A stretch of 64,000 bases of DNA. It comes from Cupriavidus pinatubonensis (GTDB lineage Bacteria > Pseudomonadota > Gammaproteobacteria > Burkholderiales > Burkholderiaceae). Under the pieces are notes generated by a model. That model ran no database searches. It had not been told where the DNA came from and saw only the letters and a list, made by a program, of their open reading frames with translations. Shown here one piece after another: positions 36,080 through 44,923 of this stretch; the first letter of the stretch is position 1; the number at the start of each line of letters is the position of its first letter. The translations under genes were made by a program, and so were the position numbers. The stretch spans positions 310,001 to 374,000 of the forward strand of contig NZ_CP080767.1 in the NCBI RefSeq assembly GCF_019602855.1, written 5' to 3'.

Positions 36080-36121
36080 AAGCGCCGCAGGAGGATGACC
36101 ACCCTGCGGCGCTTGTTTTTT
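36080..36121 (+). terminator. Intrinsic terminator after subunit III
   Basis: AAGCGCCGCAGG / CCTGCGGCGCTT stem (36080-36091 and 36103-36114) followed by GTTTTTT. It ends the oxidase structural operon; the other strand has a shorter T run toward the convergent DUF2909 gene. Confidence 0.85.
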
Positions 36122-36135
36122 GGGGATTCCGGACC

Positions 36136-36345
36136 CTACGGATTCATGCGGATGCCGGTGCTGTGGATCCAGCCCATCCAGTGCGAAAACAGGATGAACA
36201 GGAACAGCGCCACCGAGAAGCCGACGCGGAACATCAGCGAGCGCATCATGTTCGGCGTCCTGCCGCGGTCGCGCATCATGAAGAACAGGGCCGAGGCCAG
36301 GCTGCCGATGATCAGGAGGAAAGCGACGATGATGACAAAGCGCAT
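36136..36345 (-). CDS. DUF2909-type twin transmembrane protein
   Basis: A 69-residue protein with two hydrophobic helices (about 2-20 and 41-60) around a short Arg-rich loop (MMRDRGRTPNMMRSL). Such DUF2909 twin-TM proteins are conserved next to subunit III in betaproteobacteria. It is on the opposite strand, convergent with subunit III and divergent from SURF1. Function unknown. The start at 36345 is the ATG directly before MRFVIIVAF; an earlier Met at 36375 adds 10 residues. Confidence 0.75.
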   Translation of the reverse strand: MRFVIIVAFLLIIGSLASALFFMMRDRGRTPNMMRSLMFRVGFSVALFLFILFSHWMGWIHSTGIRMNP

Positions 36346-36462
36346 GGCGGGGCAGGCTGGCCGCAATACGTGCACTACGTGTGCGTGCCGCGGGCTCGTG
36401 GGCGGAAAGTGTCATTATCGCATCGCCGGCAAGGCGCTGTATTGCCCGGCTGGAGTCGCGCG

Positions 36463-37218
36463 ATGAAGCCGTGGCGTGCCCTGAGCCCCGTGCCGATCGT
36501 CGCGGCCGCCATCGTGATCGCAGTGACCTGCGCGCTCGGCAACTGGCAGCTCAACCGCGCACATGAAAAGATCGCGCGCGCCGCACGACTGCAGGAGCTT
36601 GCCGCGCAAGCGCCGGTGACACTGACCACGGCACCGGTGCAGGCCAATCTCACCGACCGTACCGTGCGCGTGACAGGCCGTTTCGAAGCGGACCGGACCG
36701 TCTTGTTGGATAATCGCCCCCACGGCAATGGCACCGACAGCCGCGCCGGCTTCCTGGTGCTGACGCCGCTGGTGATCCGGAGTGACGGCAGCGCTGCCCG
36801 CAGTGTGCTGATCCTGCGCGGCTGGCTGCCGCGCGATGCCCAGGACCGGACGCGCATCGCGCCATTTACGACGCCGGCCGGCGAGGTGACGATCGAAGGC
36901 ACGGCACTTGCCGCGGTGCCGAAGGTCTATAGCCTCGGCCAGGCAGCCAGCGCGGAAGCCGGCAAACGGATTCGCCAGAACGTCGACCTGCCTGCTTATG
37001 CGGCCGAACTGGGCGTGACATTGCAGCCGCTCGTGATCGAGCAGCGCACCGACACTGGCGACGGCCTCGCGCGAGATTGGGCACCGGCCGACCTGGGTGC
37101 CGACCGGCATTACGGCTACGCCTTCCAGTGGTTCGGCCTGGCCGCGCTCACACTGGTGCTGGTGATCGTGCTGGGCTGGCGCCGTGCGCGGCGGCTTGCC
37201 GGTGCAGGACAACCGTAA
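36463..37218 (+). CDS. SURF1-family oxidase assembly protein
   Basis: A 251-residue SURF1-type protein. Helices at both ends (about 8-24 and 223-242) bracket a periplasmic domain. LGNWQLNRAHEK and NRPHGNG... RGWLPRD are family motifs, and the C-terminal HYGYAFQWFGLAALT is a strong signature. SURF1 helps insert heme a into subunit I. The ATG at 36463 follows a divergent DUF2909 gene by 117 bases. Longer in-frame sequence upstream overlaps that gene and is not used. Confidence 0.9.
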   Translation: MKPWRALSPVPIVAAAIVIAVTCALGNWQLNRAHEKIARAARLQELAAQAPVTLTTAPVQANLTDRTVRVTGRFEADRTVLLDNRPHGNGTDSRAGFLVLTPLVIRSDGSAARSVLILRGWLPRDAQDRTRIAPFTTPAGEVTIEGTALAAVPKVYSLGQAASAEAGKRIRQNVDLPAYAAELGVTLQPLVIEQRTDTGDGLARDWAPADLGADRHYGYAFQWFGLAALTLVLVIVLGWRRARRLAGAGQP

Positions 37219-37290
37219 CGGCCAGCTGGCCATAAACATCGGCGTACGCCTCCGTGCGGGCGCCACGACAAACGAACGACAGACGTACGC

Positions 37291-37947
37291 ATGCCACACC
37301 AAGACTCCGCCCCGGCCCCGGCCGGCACGGCATCTCCGCCGGACTCGCGCATCGACGCGCGCACGCGCCGCGGCCGCCTTCAGATGCTGCTGCTGCTGCT
37401 GGTGTGCGCATCGCCGGTGATCGCGTCCTACCTGACCTACTACGTATTCAAGCCAACCGGCGGCGCCACCAACTACGGCGCGCTGATCGATCCGCAGCGC
37501 CCGATGCCTCCTGTGCGCGTCGCCAACGAGCGCGCTGAGGCGGTTCCGCTCGAAAGCTTCCGCGGCAAGTGGCTGCTGGTGACCGCCGATCCGTCGGCCT
37601 GCGACGAAGCCTGCGCGAAGAAGCTGTTCACCATTCGCCAGATCCGCGCAGGGCAGGGTCAGGACCGCGAGCGTATCGTGCCGGTCTGGTTGATCACGGA
37701 CGAAGGCGCGGTCGATGAGCGCCTGAGCGCGGCCTACAACGAGCCCTATGCCGGCGTGCGTTTCCTGCGCATCCCGCCCGACGTCGCGCGCCAGTGGCTG
37801 CCGGCGGCCGAGGGCAGCGGCATCGAGGACACCATCTTCCTGGTCGATCCGCTCGGCAACCTGATGATGCGTTTCCCGAAAGACCCCGATCCCAAGAAGA
37901 TGAGCGGCGACCTCAAGAAGCTGCTCCGGGTTTCGCGGATCGGCTGA
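37291..37947 (+). CDS. Sco-like membrane-anchored thioredoxin-fold protein
   Basis: A 218-residue protein. One helix (about 31-49) anchors a periplasmic Sco-like domain whose CDEAC (Cys104, Cys108) is the CxxxC copper site. Unlike the second Sco protein in this window it has no lipobox but a true membrane helix, and there is a different fold end. It lies between SURF1 and ctaA, in the place where betaproteobacteria often have a Sco/SenC-like protein. A role in CuA delivery is inferred. Confidence 0.82.
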   Translation: MPHQDSAPAPAGTASPPDSRIDARTRRGRLQMLLLLLVCASPVIASYLTYYVFKPTGGATNYGALIDPQRPMPPVRVANERAEAVPLESFRGKWLLVTADPSACDEACAKKLFTIRQIRAGQGQDRERIVPVWLITDEGAVDERLSAAYNEPYAGVRFLRIPPDVARQWLPAAEGSGIEDTIFLVDPLGNLMMRFPKDPDPKKMSGDLKKLLRVSRIG

Positions 37948-37959
37948 GGGACGACACGC

Positions 37960-39063
37960 ATGCTGCTCCAACTCGGCATCATTGGCATCCTGATCGCGCT
38001 GTTCCCAATCTCGTACGTGCTGGTCCGCGGCGACCGCAACAAGTATCGCAAGCTGGTCTGGATCACCGCGTTCCTGACGCTCGACCTGATCATGTTCGGC
38101 AGCTTTACGCGGCTGACCGATTCCGGTCTCGGCTGCCCGGACTGGCCGGGCTGCTATGGCCACTCCAACCCGCATTCGGCCGTGGAGCCAATTCGCGCGG
38201 CCGAAACCGCGCTGCCCAGCGGCCCGGTAACGCTCGCCAAGGCCTGGATCGAGATGATCCACCGCTATTTCGCGATGGCCGTGGGCGTGCTGATCATCAC
38301 ACTGATGGTGCTGGCGTGGGTCAAGCGCAAGGAGTTGAAGCAATCGCCGTGGTTCGCCACGGGCGTGCTGCTGCTCGTGTGCGTGCAGGGCGCGTTCGGC
38401 GCATTCACGGTGACGATGAAGCTGCAGCCGATCATCGTCGTCACGCACCTGCTGCTCGGCATGAGCCTGCTGGCGGCACTGATCTGGCTTGGCTCGCGCA
38501 ATGATCCGCGGCATCTTGTCGCACCCGAGGCTGGCGCGCTGCGCTGGCCCGCGCGCGCGGCGCTGCTGCTGCTGGTGATCCAGATCTTCCTCGGGGGCTG
38601 GGTCAGCACCAACTACGCGGTGCTGGCATGTACGGATTTCCCGCTGTGCAACGGCAAGGTCGTGCCCGAGATGGACTTCGTGCACGGCTTCACGCTGTGG
38701 CGCCAGCTCGGCATGACTGCTGACGGCGACTACATCCCGCATGCGGCGCTAGTGGCGATCCACTGGGTGCACCGCTGCTTCGCCGTGGTGGTGCTGGGCT
38801 ACCTCGCGTGGTTCGGCATGCGTGCGCGCCGGCTCGAAGGGCTGGCCAGCGCGTCGCGCTGGCTGCTGGCCGCGCTGGCGCTGCAACTCGCGACCGGGCT
38901 GTCGAATATCGTGCTGGACTGGCCATTGGTCGCCGCCGTCGCCCACAACGGCGGCGCGGCGGTGCTCCTGCTGCTGTTGGTACGTCTCAACTACAATATA
39001 GGGCTCGCGACCCGACCCGCCGGCGCTGCCTCCAGCGTGCCGACCGCCGCTCGCGCCACATGA
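37960..39063 (+). CDS. ctaA: Heme A synthase
   Basis: A 367-residue CtaA (Cox15). Eight membrane helices, [20 protein letters not shown] near residue 48, and conserved His in [20 protein letters not shown] and [11 protein letters not shown] fit the family. It oxidises the methyl of heme O to make heme A. Its stop overlaps ctaB (ATGA), so the two are coupled. Confidence 0.94.
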   Translation: MLLQLGIIGILIALFPISYVLVRGDRNKYRKLVWITAFLTLDLIMFGSFTRLTDSGLGCPDWPGCYGHSNPHSAVEPIRAAETALPSGPVTLAKAWIEMIHRYFAMAVGVLIITLMVLAWVKRKELKQSPWFATGVLLLVCVQGAFGAFTVTMKLQPIIVVTHLLLGMSLLAALIWLGSRNDPRHLVAPEAGALRWPARAALLLLVIQIFLGGWVSTNYAVLACTDFPLCNGKVVPEMDFVHGFTLWRQLGMTADGDYIPHAALVAIHWVHRCFAVVVLGYLAWFGMRARRLEGLASASRWLLAALALQLATGLSNIVLDWPLVAAVAHNGGAAVLLLLLVRLNYNIGLATRPAGAASSVPTAARAT

Positions 39064-39995
39064 AAGACAAACTCCCTCCCGTGGTAACCGCAACACACTC
39101 CCATCCCGTGGGCCGGGTTCGTCACCTGGCCCGCCAGTATGCCGCCCTGACCAAGCCGCGCGTGACGCAGCTCGCGGTGTTCTGCGCCATCATCGGCATG
39201 TTCCTGGCTACGCCCGGCATGGTGCCGTGGCGCGTGCTGATCGGCGGCGGCGCCGGCATCTGGCTGCTGGCCGGGGCCGCGTTCGCGATCAATTGCCTCG
39301 TCGAGCAGAAGATCGACGCGCTGATGCGCCGTACCGCCTGGCGGCCGTCAGCCACCGGCGAGATCACCACCACGCAGACGCTGATCTTCTCGGCCGTCCT
39401 CGGTGGCGCCGGCATGTGGCTGCTGCACGTGTTTGCCAACGACCTGACGATGTGGCTGACCTTCGCCACATTCCTCGGCTACGCGGTCGTCTACACCATT
39501 CTGCTCAAGCCGGCCACGCCGCAGAACATCGTCATCGGAGGCCTGTCGGGCGCCATGCCGCCGGCGCTGGGCTGGGCGGCTGTTGCCAACGACGTACCTG
39601 CCGAAGCGTGGTTCCTGGTGCTGATCATCTTCACCTGGACGCCGCCGCATTTCTGGGCGCTCGCGCTGTACCGCCGCGCCGACTACGCCAAGTCCGGGCT
39701 GCCGATGCTGCCGATCACGCACGGCGAAAAGTACACGCTGCTCAACATCCTGCTGTACACGCTGGTGATGATCGCCGCGACGCTGCTGCCGTTCGTCTAC
39801 GGCATGAGCGGCTACATCTACCTGGCCAGCGCACTGGTGCTCGGCGCCTGGTTCCTGAAGTATTCGTGGACGATGTACCGCAACTACTCGGACCAGCTGG
39901 CCCAACGCGCCTTCCGCTTCTCGATCCTCTACCTGTCGCTGCTGTTCGCGGCGCTGCTGATCGATCACTACTTCAAGTTCGTGCCCCAGATCTGA
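39060..39995 (+). CDS. ctaB: Protoheme IX farnesyltransferase (heme O synthase)
   Basis: A 311-residue UbiA-type prenyltransferase. The ATG at 39060 overlaps the ctaA stop. [28 protein letters not shown] (the first Asp-rich prenyl-binding motif) and [10 protein letters not shown] are present. It adds a farnesyl group to heme B to form heme O, the substrate of CtaA. It has nine membrane helices. The longer in-frame sequence before 39060 is antisense-like noise over ctaA. Confidence 0.94.
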
Positions 39996-40130
39996 GCGGT
40001 CTGGAGCTTCGCGGCCTGCGGCATCTTGTCGCGGCCGCGGTGCCGCACAGCACGAATGGGCGATACTGTGTGCTGCCCTCGCCATCGCGGCGCCTCGGAT
40101 TTGCCGGCGCCCCTCGACTTCCGATTTCCC

Positions 40131-40751
40131 ATGACCAAGCCAAGCCAGCCCCACGGGCTCTTCGCCTCATTCCGCCGCTTTGCCGCGCTCGCATTCCTCG
40201 CCCTCGCCCTGGCAGCCTGCGGACAACAGAAGGCGTCTTTCCGGAACGTCGACATCAGCGGCGGGGCCGATTTCGGCAAGGATTTCTCGCTGATCGACCA
40301 CAACGGCAAGGTCCGGACGATTTCGGACTTCAAGGGCAAGGTTGTCGTGATGTTCTTCGGCTACACCCATTGCCCGGATGTCTGCCCGACCACCATGGCG
40401 GAGTTGAAGGCGGTCATGGAGCAGCTTGGGCCGGATGCGGACAAGGTGCAGGTGTTGTTCGTGACGGTGGATCCGGAGCGGGATACCCAGGCGCTGTTGG
40501 CGCAGTACGTGCCGGCGTTTGATCCGCGTTTCCTGGGCATGCGACCGGCCGATGAGGCTGCGTTGCAGAAGGTGGCGAAGGACTTCAAGGTCTACTACGC
40601 CAAGGTACCGGGTACGTCGCCCAACAACTACACCATGGATCACTCGGCTGGCAGCTACGTGTTCGACCCGGAAGGGCATCTGCGGCTGTTCATTCGTCAC
40701 GGCCAGGGACCAGAGCCCATCGCCCACGATATCAAGCAGTTGCTGTCCTGA
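40131..40751 (+). CDS. Sco1/SenC copper chaperone lipoprotein
   Basis: A 206-residue Sco protein. A lipobox LAAC (Cys30) anchors it, and the thioredoxin fold has CPDVC (Cys81, Cys85) and the conserved His in MDHSAGSYVF near 173. Sco proteins assemble the CuA site in subunit II. It lies at the end of the oxidase cluster, 135 bases after ctaB, with its own apparent start. A terminator at 40772 follows. Confidence 0.92.
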   Translation: MTKPSQPHGLFASFRRFAALAFLALALAACGQQKASFRNVDISGGADFGKDFSLIDHNGKVRTISDFKGKVVVMFFGYTHCPDVCPTTMAELKAVMEQLGPDADKVQVLFVTVDPERDTQALLAQYVPAFDPRFLGMRPADEAALQKVAKDFKVYYAKVPGTSPNNYTMDHSAGSYVFDPEGHLRLFIRHGQGPEPIAHDIKQLLS

Positions 40752-40769
40752 GAGACGGCACGGCAATGA

Positions 40770-40800
40770 AAAAAGGCCGGTCCACTGGACCGGCCTTTTG
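40770..40800. terminator. Bidirectional terminator between sco and rpoH
   Basis: Perfect AAAAGGCCGGTCC / GGACCGGCCTTTT stem with an ACT loop. It lies between the convergent sco and rpoH genes and can serve both. Confidence 0.9.
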
Positions 40801-40825
40801 CATGGCGCCTCGCTAGCGCCGGGGG

Positions 40826-41755
40826 TCAGGCAAACGCCTGCAACGCCCCCTTCATCTTCTTCATCGCCGCTACCTCGATCTGGCGAATACGCTCGGCCGA
40901 CACACCGAATTCGTCAGCCAGTTCGTGCAGCGTCGCACCGCCCGAGCCGTCATCCTCAACGTTGAGCCAGCGTGCCTCGATAATCCGGCGGCTGCGCTCA
41001 TCCAGTCGCGCCAGCGCCTCTTCGAGCCCCTCGACCTGCATACGGTCCTGGCGCTTGGCTTCCAACACGCGCGTGGGCTCGTTGTGGTTGTCCGCCAGAT
41101 AGGCGATCGGCGCGAATTCCTCCTCGCCGTCATCAACCTGGCCTTCCAACGCGAGATCGCCACCCGACATGCGGGTTTCCATCTCCATCACCTCTTCCGG
41201 CTTGACGTTGAGATCGCGCGCAACGGCTTCGATCTGCTCCGGCGTGAAGGTATGGGAACCCTGTTTGTGGCTGCGCAGGTTGAAGAACAGCTTGCGCTGG
41301 GCCTTGGTGGTCGCCACCTTGACCATGCGCCAGTTCTTCAGCACGTACTCGTGGATCTCGGCCTTGATCCAGTGCATCGCATACGACACCAGGCGCACGC
41401 CCTGATTCGGGTCGAAGCGCTTCACGGCCTTCATCAGTCCGATATTGCCTTCCTGAATCAGGTCGGCATGCGGGAGGCCGTACCCGAGGTACTGGCGTGC
41501 GATCGACACCACCAGGCGCAGGTGGGACATCACCAGCTGGCGTGCGGCATCGACGGAATCATCTTCGCGCAATTCGCGCGCGAGGCGTTGCTCTTCCTCT
41601 GCGGTGAGCATAGGAATGCGATGGACGGCCTGGATATAGCTTTCCAGGTTGCCCACAGTGGCCGGGAAGGTCAATGCAAAGCTTCCGGCCTGCTTGGGCG
41701 CCGTCGGCAGACGGCTGTTCATCAGGGTTTGGTCGGCAGACAAGACTGCGTTCAC
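40826..41755 (-). CDS. rpoH: RNA polymerase sigma-32 factor
   Basis: A 309-residue RpoH. Region 2 includes YLGYGLPHADLIQEGNIGLMKAVKRFDP and AMHWIKAEIHEYVLKNWRMVK; the RpoH box region QRKLFFNLR is present and region 4 ends with ALARLDERSRRI and LHELADEFGVSAERIRQIEVAAMKKMK. It directs heat-shock genes. The start codon is GTG (41755), with AAAGGAG at about 41762-41769 on the minus strand. A perfect CIRCE operator lies at 41833-41859 upstream, so HrcA may repress it. Confidence 0.95.
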   Translation of the reverse strand: MNAVLSADQTLMNSRLPTAPKQAGSFALTFPATVGNLESYIQAVHRIPMLTAEEEQRLARELREDDSVDAARQLVMSHLRLVVSIARQYLGYGLPHADLIQEGNIGLMKAVKRFDPNQGVRLVSYAMHWIKAEIHEYVLKNWRMVKVATTKAQRKLFFNLRSHKQGSHTFTPEQIEAVARDLNVKPEEVMEMETRMSGGDLALEGQVDDGEEEFAPIAYLADNHNEPTRVLEAKRQDRMQVEGLEEALARLDERSRRIIEARWLNVEDDGSGGATLHELADEFGVSAERIRQIEVAAMKKMKGALQAFA

Positions 41756-41832
41756 TCAGTAGCTCCTTTCGCATCCGGCGTTCGGTTGCCGGCGCGCCGC
41801 TCCGGTGGGAGGGCACGGCATTGCAACACATC

Positions 41833-41859
41833 TTAGCACTCAAGCCGGGTGAGTGCTAA
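41833..41859 (-). promoter_or_regulatory. CIRCE operator (HrcA-binding) upstream of rpoH
   Basis: TTAGCACTC-N9-GAGTGCTAA, identical to the CIRCE consensus, lies about 78 bases upstream of the rpoH start. HrcA binds this repeat and represses when GroEL is free. The rest of the 336-base gap to the pirin gene (41756-42091) contains a perfect 12-bp palindrome TGATGATCATCA at 41888-41899 but no gene. Confidence 0.93.
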
Positions 41860-42091
41860 TTGGAGTCCCGAAGCCGTCGATAGTTCCTGATGATCATCAT
41901 ATATATTCGGATAGCGTTTTGTCCCGCTAAGGCACTTACCCTGCATATCGGCGGCTTGGATATCCTCAATTAGAGGGCCTCGACACGCCTCGGTTCGCAC
42001 CGCCTGGCGGGATACTGTGTTGCACCACCCGCTACACTGGCAGTGCTGGCGCACGCCACGGCCAATAAAGCCCCTACAAACCGGAGAACCT

Positions 42092-42967
42092 ATGTCTGCC
42101 ATCGAACACTTGCTCAAGCCCCATGTGCGGGACCTGGGCGATTTCACTGTGCGTCGCCTTCTGCCGGCAGCGGCGACCCAGACCATCGGCCCGTTCATCT
42201 TCTTTGATCACATGGGACCCGTGGCGATGCCGCCGGGGAAGGGCGCCGATGTGCGCCCGCATCCGCATATCGGACTGGCCACGGTCACCTATCTGTTCGA
42301 AGGCGAGATCATGCACCGCGACAGTCTCGGCAGCGAGCAGGTGATCCGGCCCGGTGACGTGAACTGGATGACGGCCGGCAACGGCATTGTGCACTCCGAA
42401 CGCTCGCCCGACGCCGTGCGCGAAGCCGGCGCAAGACTGCACGGTATCCAGACCTGGGTGGCGCTGCCCAAGGACCACGAAACTGTCGCGCCCTCGTTCT
42501 TCCATCATCCGGGCGCCATGCTGCCGAAGATTGAACAGCCGGGGGTGCGCATGACGGTGATTGCCGGAGATGCCTTTGGCAAGACTTCGCCGGTCACGGT
42601 GTTCAGCCGCACGCTGTACGTAGCGATCGAGATGGACGCCGGCGCGACCCTGGAGATTCCCGCCGAGCATGCCGAGCGGGGCGTCTACCCGGTCGACGGC
42701 AGCGTGGCGCTCGACGGCGAAACCTTGCCCTCCGAGCATCTGGTCGTGCTGACGCCCGGTCAGGCGGTGACGTTGACCGCCACGGCGCCATCGCGCGTGA
42801 TGCTGCTCGGCGGCGATCCCACAGACGGCCACCGATTCATCTTCTGGAACTTCGTGGCCAGCAGTAAAGAGGCTATCGAAGCCGCTTCGCAGCGCTGGGA
42901 GGACGACCAGTTTCCCCACGTTCCCGGCGAAACGGAGCGCATTCCGCTGCCCCAGCGCAAATCCTGA
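42092..42967 (+). CDS. Pirin-family cupin protein
   Basis: A 291-residue pirin. The metal-binding cupin motif lies in FFDHMGPVAM and DVRPHPHIGLATVTYLFEGEIMHRDSLG, with His from HPHIG and Glu/His from the next strand, and GIVHSER in a later loop. Some pirins act as quercetinases and others as redox or regulatory proteins, so the function is open. CCGGAG precedes the ATG at 42092. It is divergent from rpoH. Confidence 0.9.
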   Translation: MSAIEHLLKPHVRDLGDFTVRRLLPAAATQTIGPFIFFDHMGPVAMPPGKGADVRPHPHIGLATVTYLFEGEIMHRDSLGSEQVIRPGDVNWMTAGNGIVHSERSPDAVREAGARLHGIQTWVALPKDHETVAPSFFHHPGAMLPKIEQPGVRMTVIAGDAFGKTSPVTVFSRTLYVAIEMDAGATLEIPAEHAERGVYPVDGSVALDGETLPSEHLVVLTPGQAVTLTATAPSRVMLLGGDPTDGHRFIFWNFVASSKEAIEAASQRWEDDQFPHVPGETERIPLPQRKS

Positions 42968-42989
42968 GCAGCGGACGGACTGGCGCCGC

Positions 42990-44000
42990 TCAGAGCGGGC
43001 TTGCCCAGGCGACGCGCGTGCCTTGCTGCAGGCATTCCTGAATGGCGCGCACCTGGGTGGCGATCGGCGGCGGCACGGGCACGGCGCCGTCCAGCACCTT
43101 GCGCGTCCACGCGGCCGTTTCGGCCACGTCGCTGCCCTGCGGCAGTTCGGGCACGTCTGCGATCGAGCCGCTGGTCGGATCGACAAGGGTCTGCTGGTGC
43201 CCGTCGTGCAGCCAGTCGATGCGGCTGCTGCGGCGTGCATCGGCCACTACCTCGCCTTCGGTGCCACGCGCCAGCAGCACATTGGCAGGCTCGTGCGAGA
43301 AATAGTCGGTCAGCGTCTCGCGGTATTCGGGGTGCGTGTAGCTGTACAGGCGCAGCGCCTCGGCTGGCGAGTGCGAACCCACCGGCTGCAGCATCTTGGC
43401 CACCGTGTGCGAGGAATTGCGCAGGCCGATGACATTGCGCCGGTCCAGCAACTGCGACAGTCCCGGCGACAGCACGTCCACGGGCACCACGGCCAGCGGC
43501 CCATGGGCGCCTTCGCCATCGCGCAGGCGCACAGCGGCTTCGTCCGTGGATGCACACAGCGGCACGCCGAGCGCCTCGAACAAGGTCATGCTCGTCACGC
43601 GGCCCTGGAATGTGCGGGAACCATGCACCAGCACCGGCACATTCTCGCGCGCGAGCAACAGAGCCAGGAGTGGTACCAAATTGGGCTGCTTGCGCGCGCC
43701 GTTGTAGCTCGGGACGACCACGACCTGGCGATCTCCCGGTGCGGCCAGCGGGCGGCAGTGCGCGTGCGCGGCTTCGAGCATGCCGGCCAGTTCGTGCGGC
43801 GCCTCGCCCTTGATGCGATACGCCATCAGCACCGCACCCAGTTCCAGGTCCGACACGCGGCCGGCCAGCATGGCGTCGAACAGGGTCTGCGCGTCTTCGC
43901 GCGGCAGCGCACGGGCGCCGTTCACGCCGCGGCCGATTTCCTTGATGTAGCGGGCCGCGGGGAAGGCGTCCGCGGCGGGAGTGGCGGAGGAAGTGGTCAT
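42990..44000 (-). CDS. ybiB: DNA-binding YbiB/TrpD2-family protein
   Basis: A 336-residue protein of the YbiB (TrpD2) family, which shares the anthranilate phosphoribosyltransferase fold but binds nucleic acids instead of making tryptophan. The nucleic-acid-binding and TrpD-like segments AYRIKGEAPHELAGMLEAA, VVVPSYNGARKQPNLVPLLALLLA and VHGSRTFQGRVTS are visible. It lies 86 bases after nrtD on the same strand. Its role with nitrate genes is unclear. Confidence 0.88.
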   Translation of the reverse strand: MTTSSATPAADAFPAARYIKEIGRGVNGARALPREDAQTLFDAMLAGRVSDLELGAVLMAYRIKGEAPHELAGMLEAAHAHCRPLAAPGDRQVVVVPSYNGARKQPNLVPLLALLLARENVPVLVHGSRTFQGRVTSMTLFEALGVPLCASTDEAAVRLRDGEGAHGPLAVVPVDVLSPGLSQLLDRRNVIGLRNSSHTVAKMLQPVGSHSPAEALRLYSYTHPEYRETLTDYFSHEPANVLLARGTEGEVVADARRSSRIDWLHDGHQQTLVDPTSGSIADVPELPQGSDVAETAAWTRKVLDGAVPVPPPIATQVRAIQECLQQGTRVAWASPL

Positions 44001-44086
44001 GGGCGTGTTGTGTGGGGATGGGATTCCGCTTCATGATAGCGGAGCACCGCCGCCACGCCCATGACGGGCGGGCGTTCGGTGGCCGT

Positions 44087-44890
44087 TCAGGCCGCTTCCT
44101 GCAACGCGGGGTTGCGCTGCTTGCGGTAGAGGAAGTCGAGCACCGCCGTGCGGCACGCATGGTAGCCCTTGTCCTCGGCCAGCGCCACGCGGTCGCGTGG
44201 TCGCGGCAGGCCAACGCTGAGGATCTCGCCGATCGTCGCCGCCGGGCCGTTGGTCATCATCACGATGCGGTCGGCCAGCAGCACGGCCTCGTCCACGTCG
44301 TGCGTGACCATGACCACGGTGCTGCGGGTCTGTTCGACAATCTTCAGCAGCGCATCCTGCAGGTGCGCGCGCGTGAGCGCGTCGAGCGCGCCGAACGGTT
44401 CATCCATCAACAGCACCTTGGGTGCCATGGCGAGCGCGCGCGCAATGCCGACGCGCTGCTTCATGCCGCCCGAGATCTCGTGCGGATACTTGCCTTCCGC
44501 GTGGGTCAGGCCCACCAGCGCCAGCGTGTCATGTGTGCGTGCCTTCAGTTGCGCCTTGCTCTCGCTGCCGCCAAAGACGCGCTCCACGCCCAGATGGACG
44601 TTATCGAAGCAGGTCATCCACGGCAGCAGCGAGTGATTCTGGAACACCACGGCGCGCTCGGGACCGGGGCCCGCGATTTCCCGGCCCGCGCAGATGAGCG
44701 CCCCGGTAGTCGGCGTGGCAAGCCCGGCGATCAGGTTCAGCAGCGTGGACTTGCCGCAGCCCGAATGGCCGATCAGCGTGATGAACTCTCCCTGTGCGAT
44801 CTGCAGGTTGATGTCGCGCAGCGCCACGAACGGCCCCTTGCGTGTCTTGAAGGTCTGCCCGACGTTTTCGATGCTGACGAACTTTTCCAT
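44087..44890 (-). CDS. nrtD: Nitrate/nitrite ABC transporter ATP-binding protein
   Basis: A 267-residue ABC ATPase. Walker A GHSGCGKST (about 43-51), signature SGGMKQRVGIARA, Walker B VLLMDEPFGALD and switch His MVTHDVDEA are all complete. It is of the taurine/nitrate class by sequence and pairs with nrtB and nrtA upstream in one operon. It powers uptake of nitrate or a related anion across the inner membrane. Confidence 0.92.
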   Translation of the reverse strand: MEKFVSIENVGQTFKTRKGPFVALRDINLQIAQGEFITLIGHSGCGKSTLLNLIAGLATPTTGALICAGREIAGPGPERAVVFQNHSLLPWMTCFDNVHLGVERVFGGSESKAQLKARTHDTLALVGLTHAEGKYPHEISGGMKQRVGIARALAMAPKVLLMDEPFGALDALTRAHLQDALLKIVEQTRSTVVMVTHDVDEAVLLADRIVMMTNGPAATIGEILSVGLPRPRDRVALAEDKGYHACRTAVLDFLYRKQRNPALQEAA

Positions 44891-44923
44891 GGCGATGTCC
44901 GGTTGGGTTGGCGCGCGGGGCAG

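Noticed and set aside
36415..38742. 775-codon antisense frame over SURF1, Sco-like and ctaA genes
   Set aside because: The three plus-strand genes have clear family motifs and signals; the antisense frame has none.
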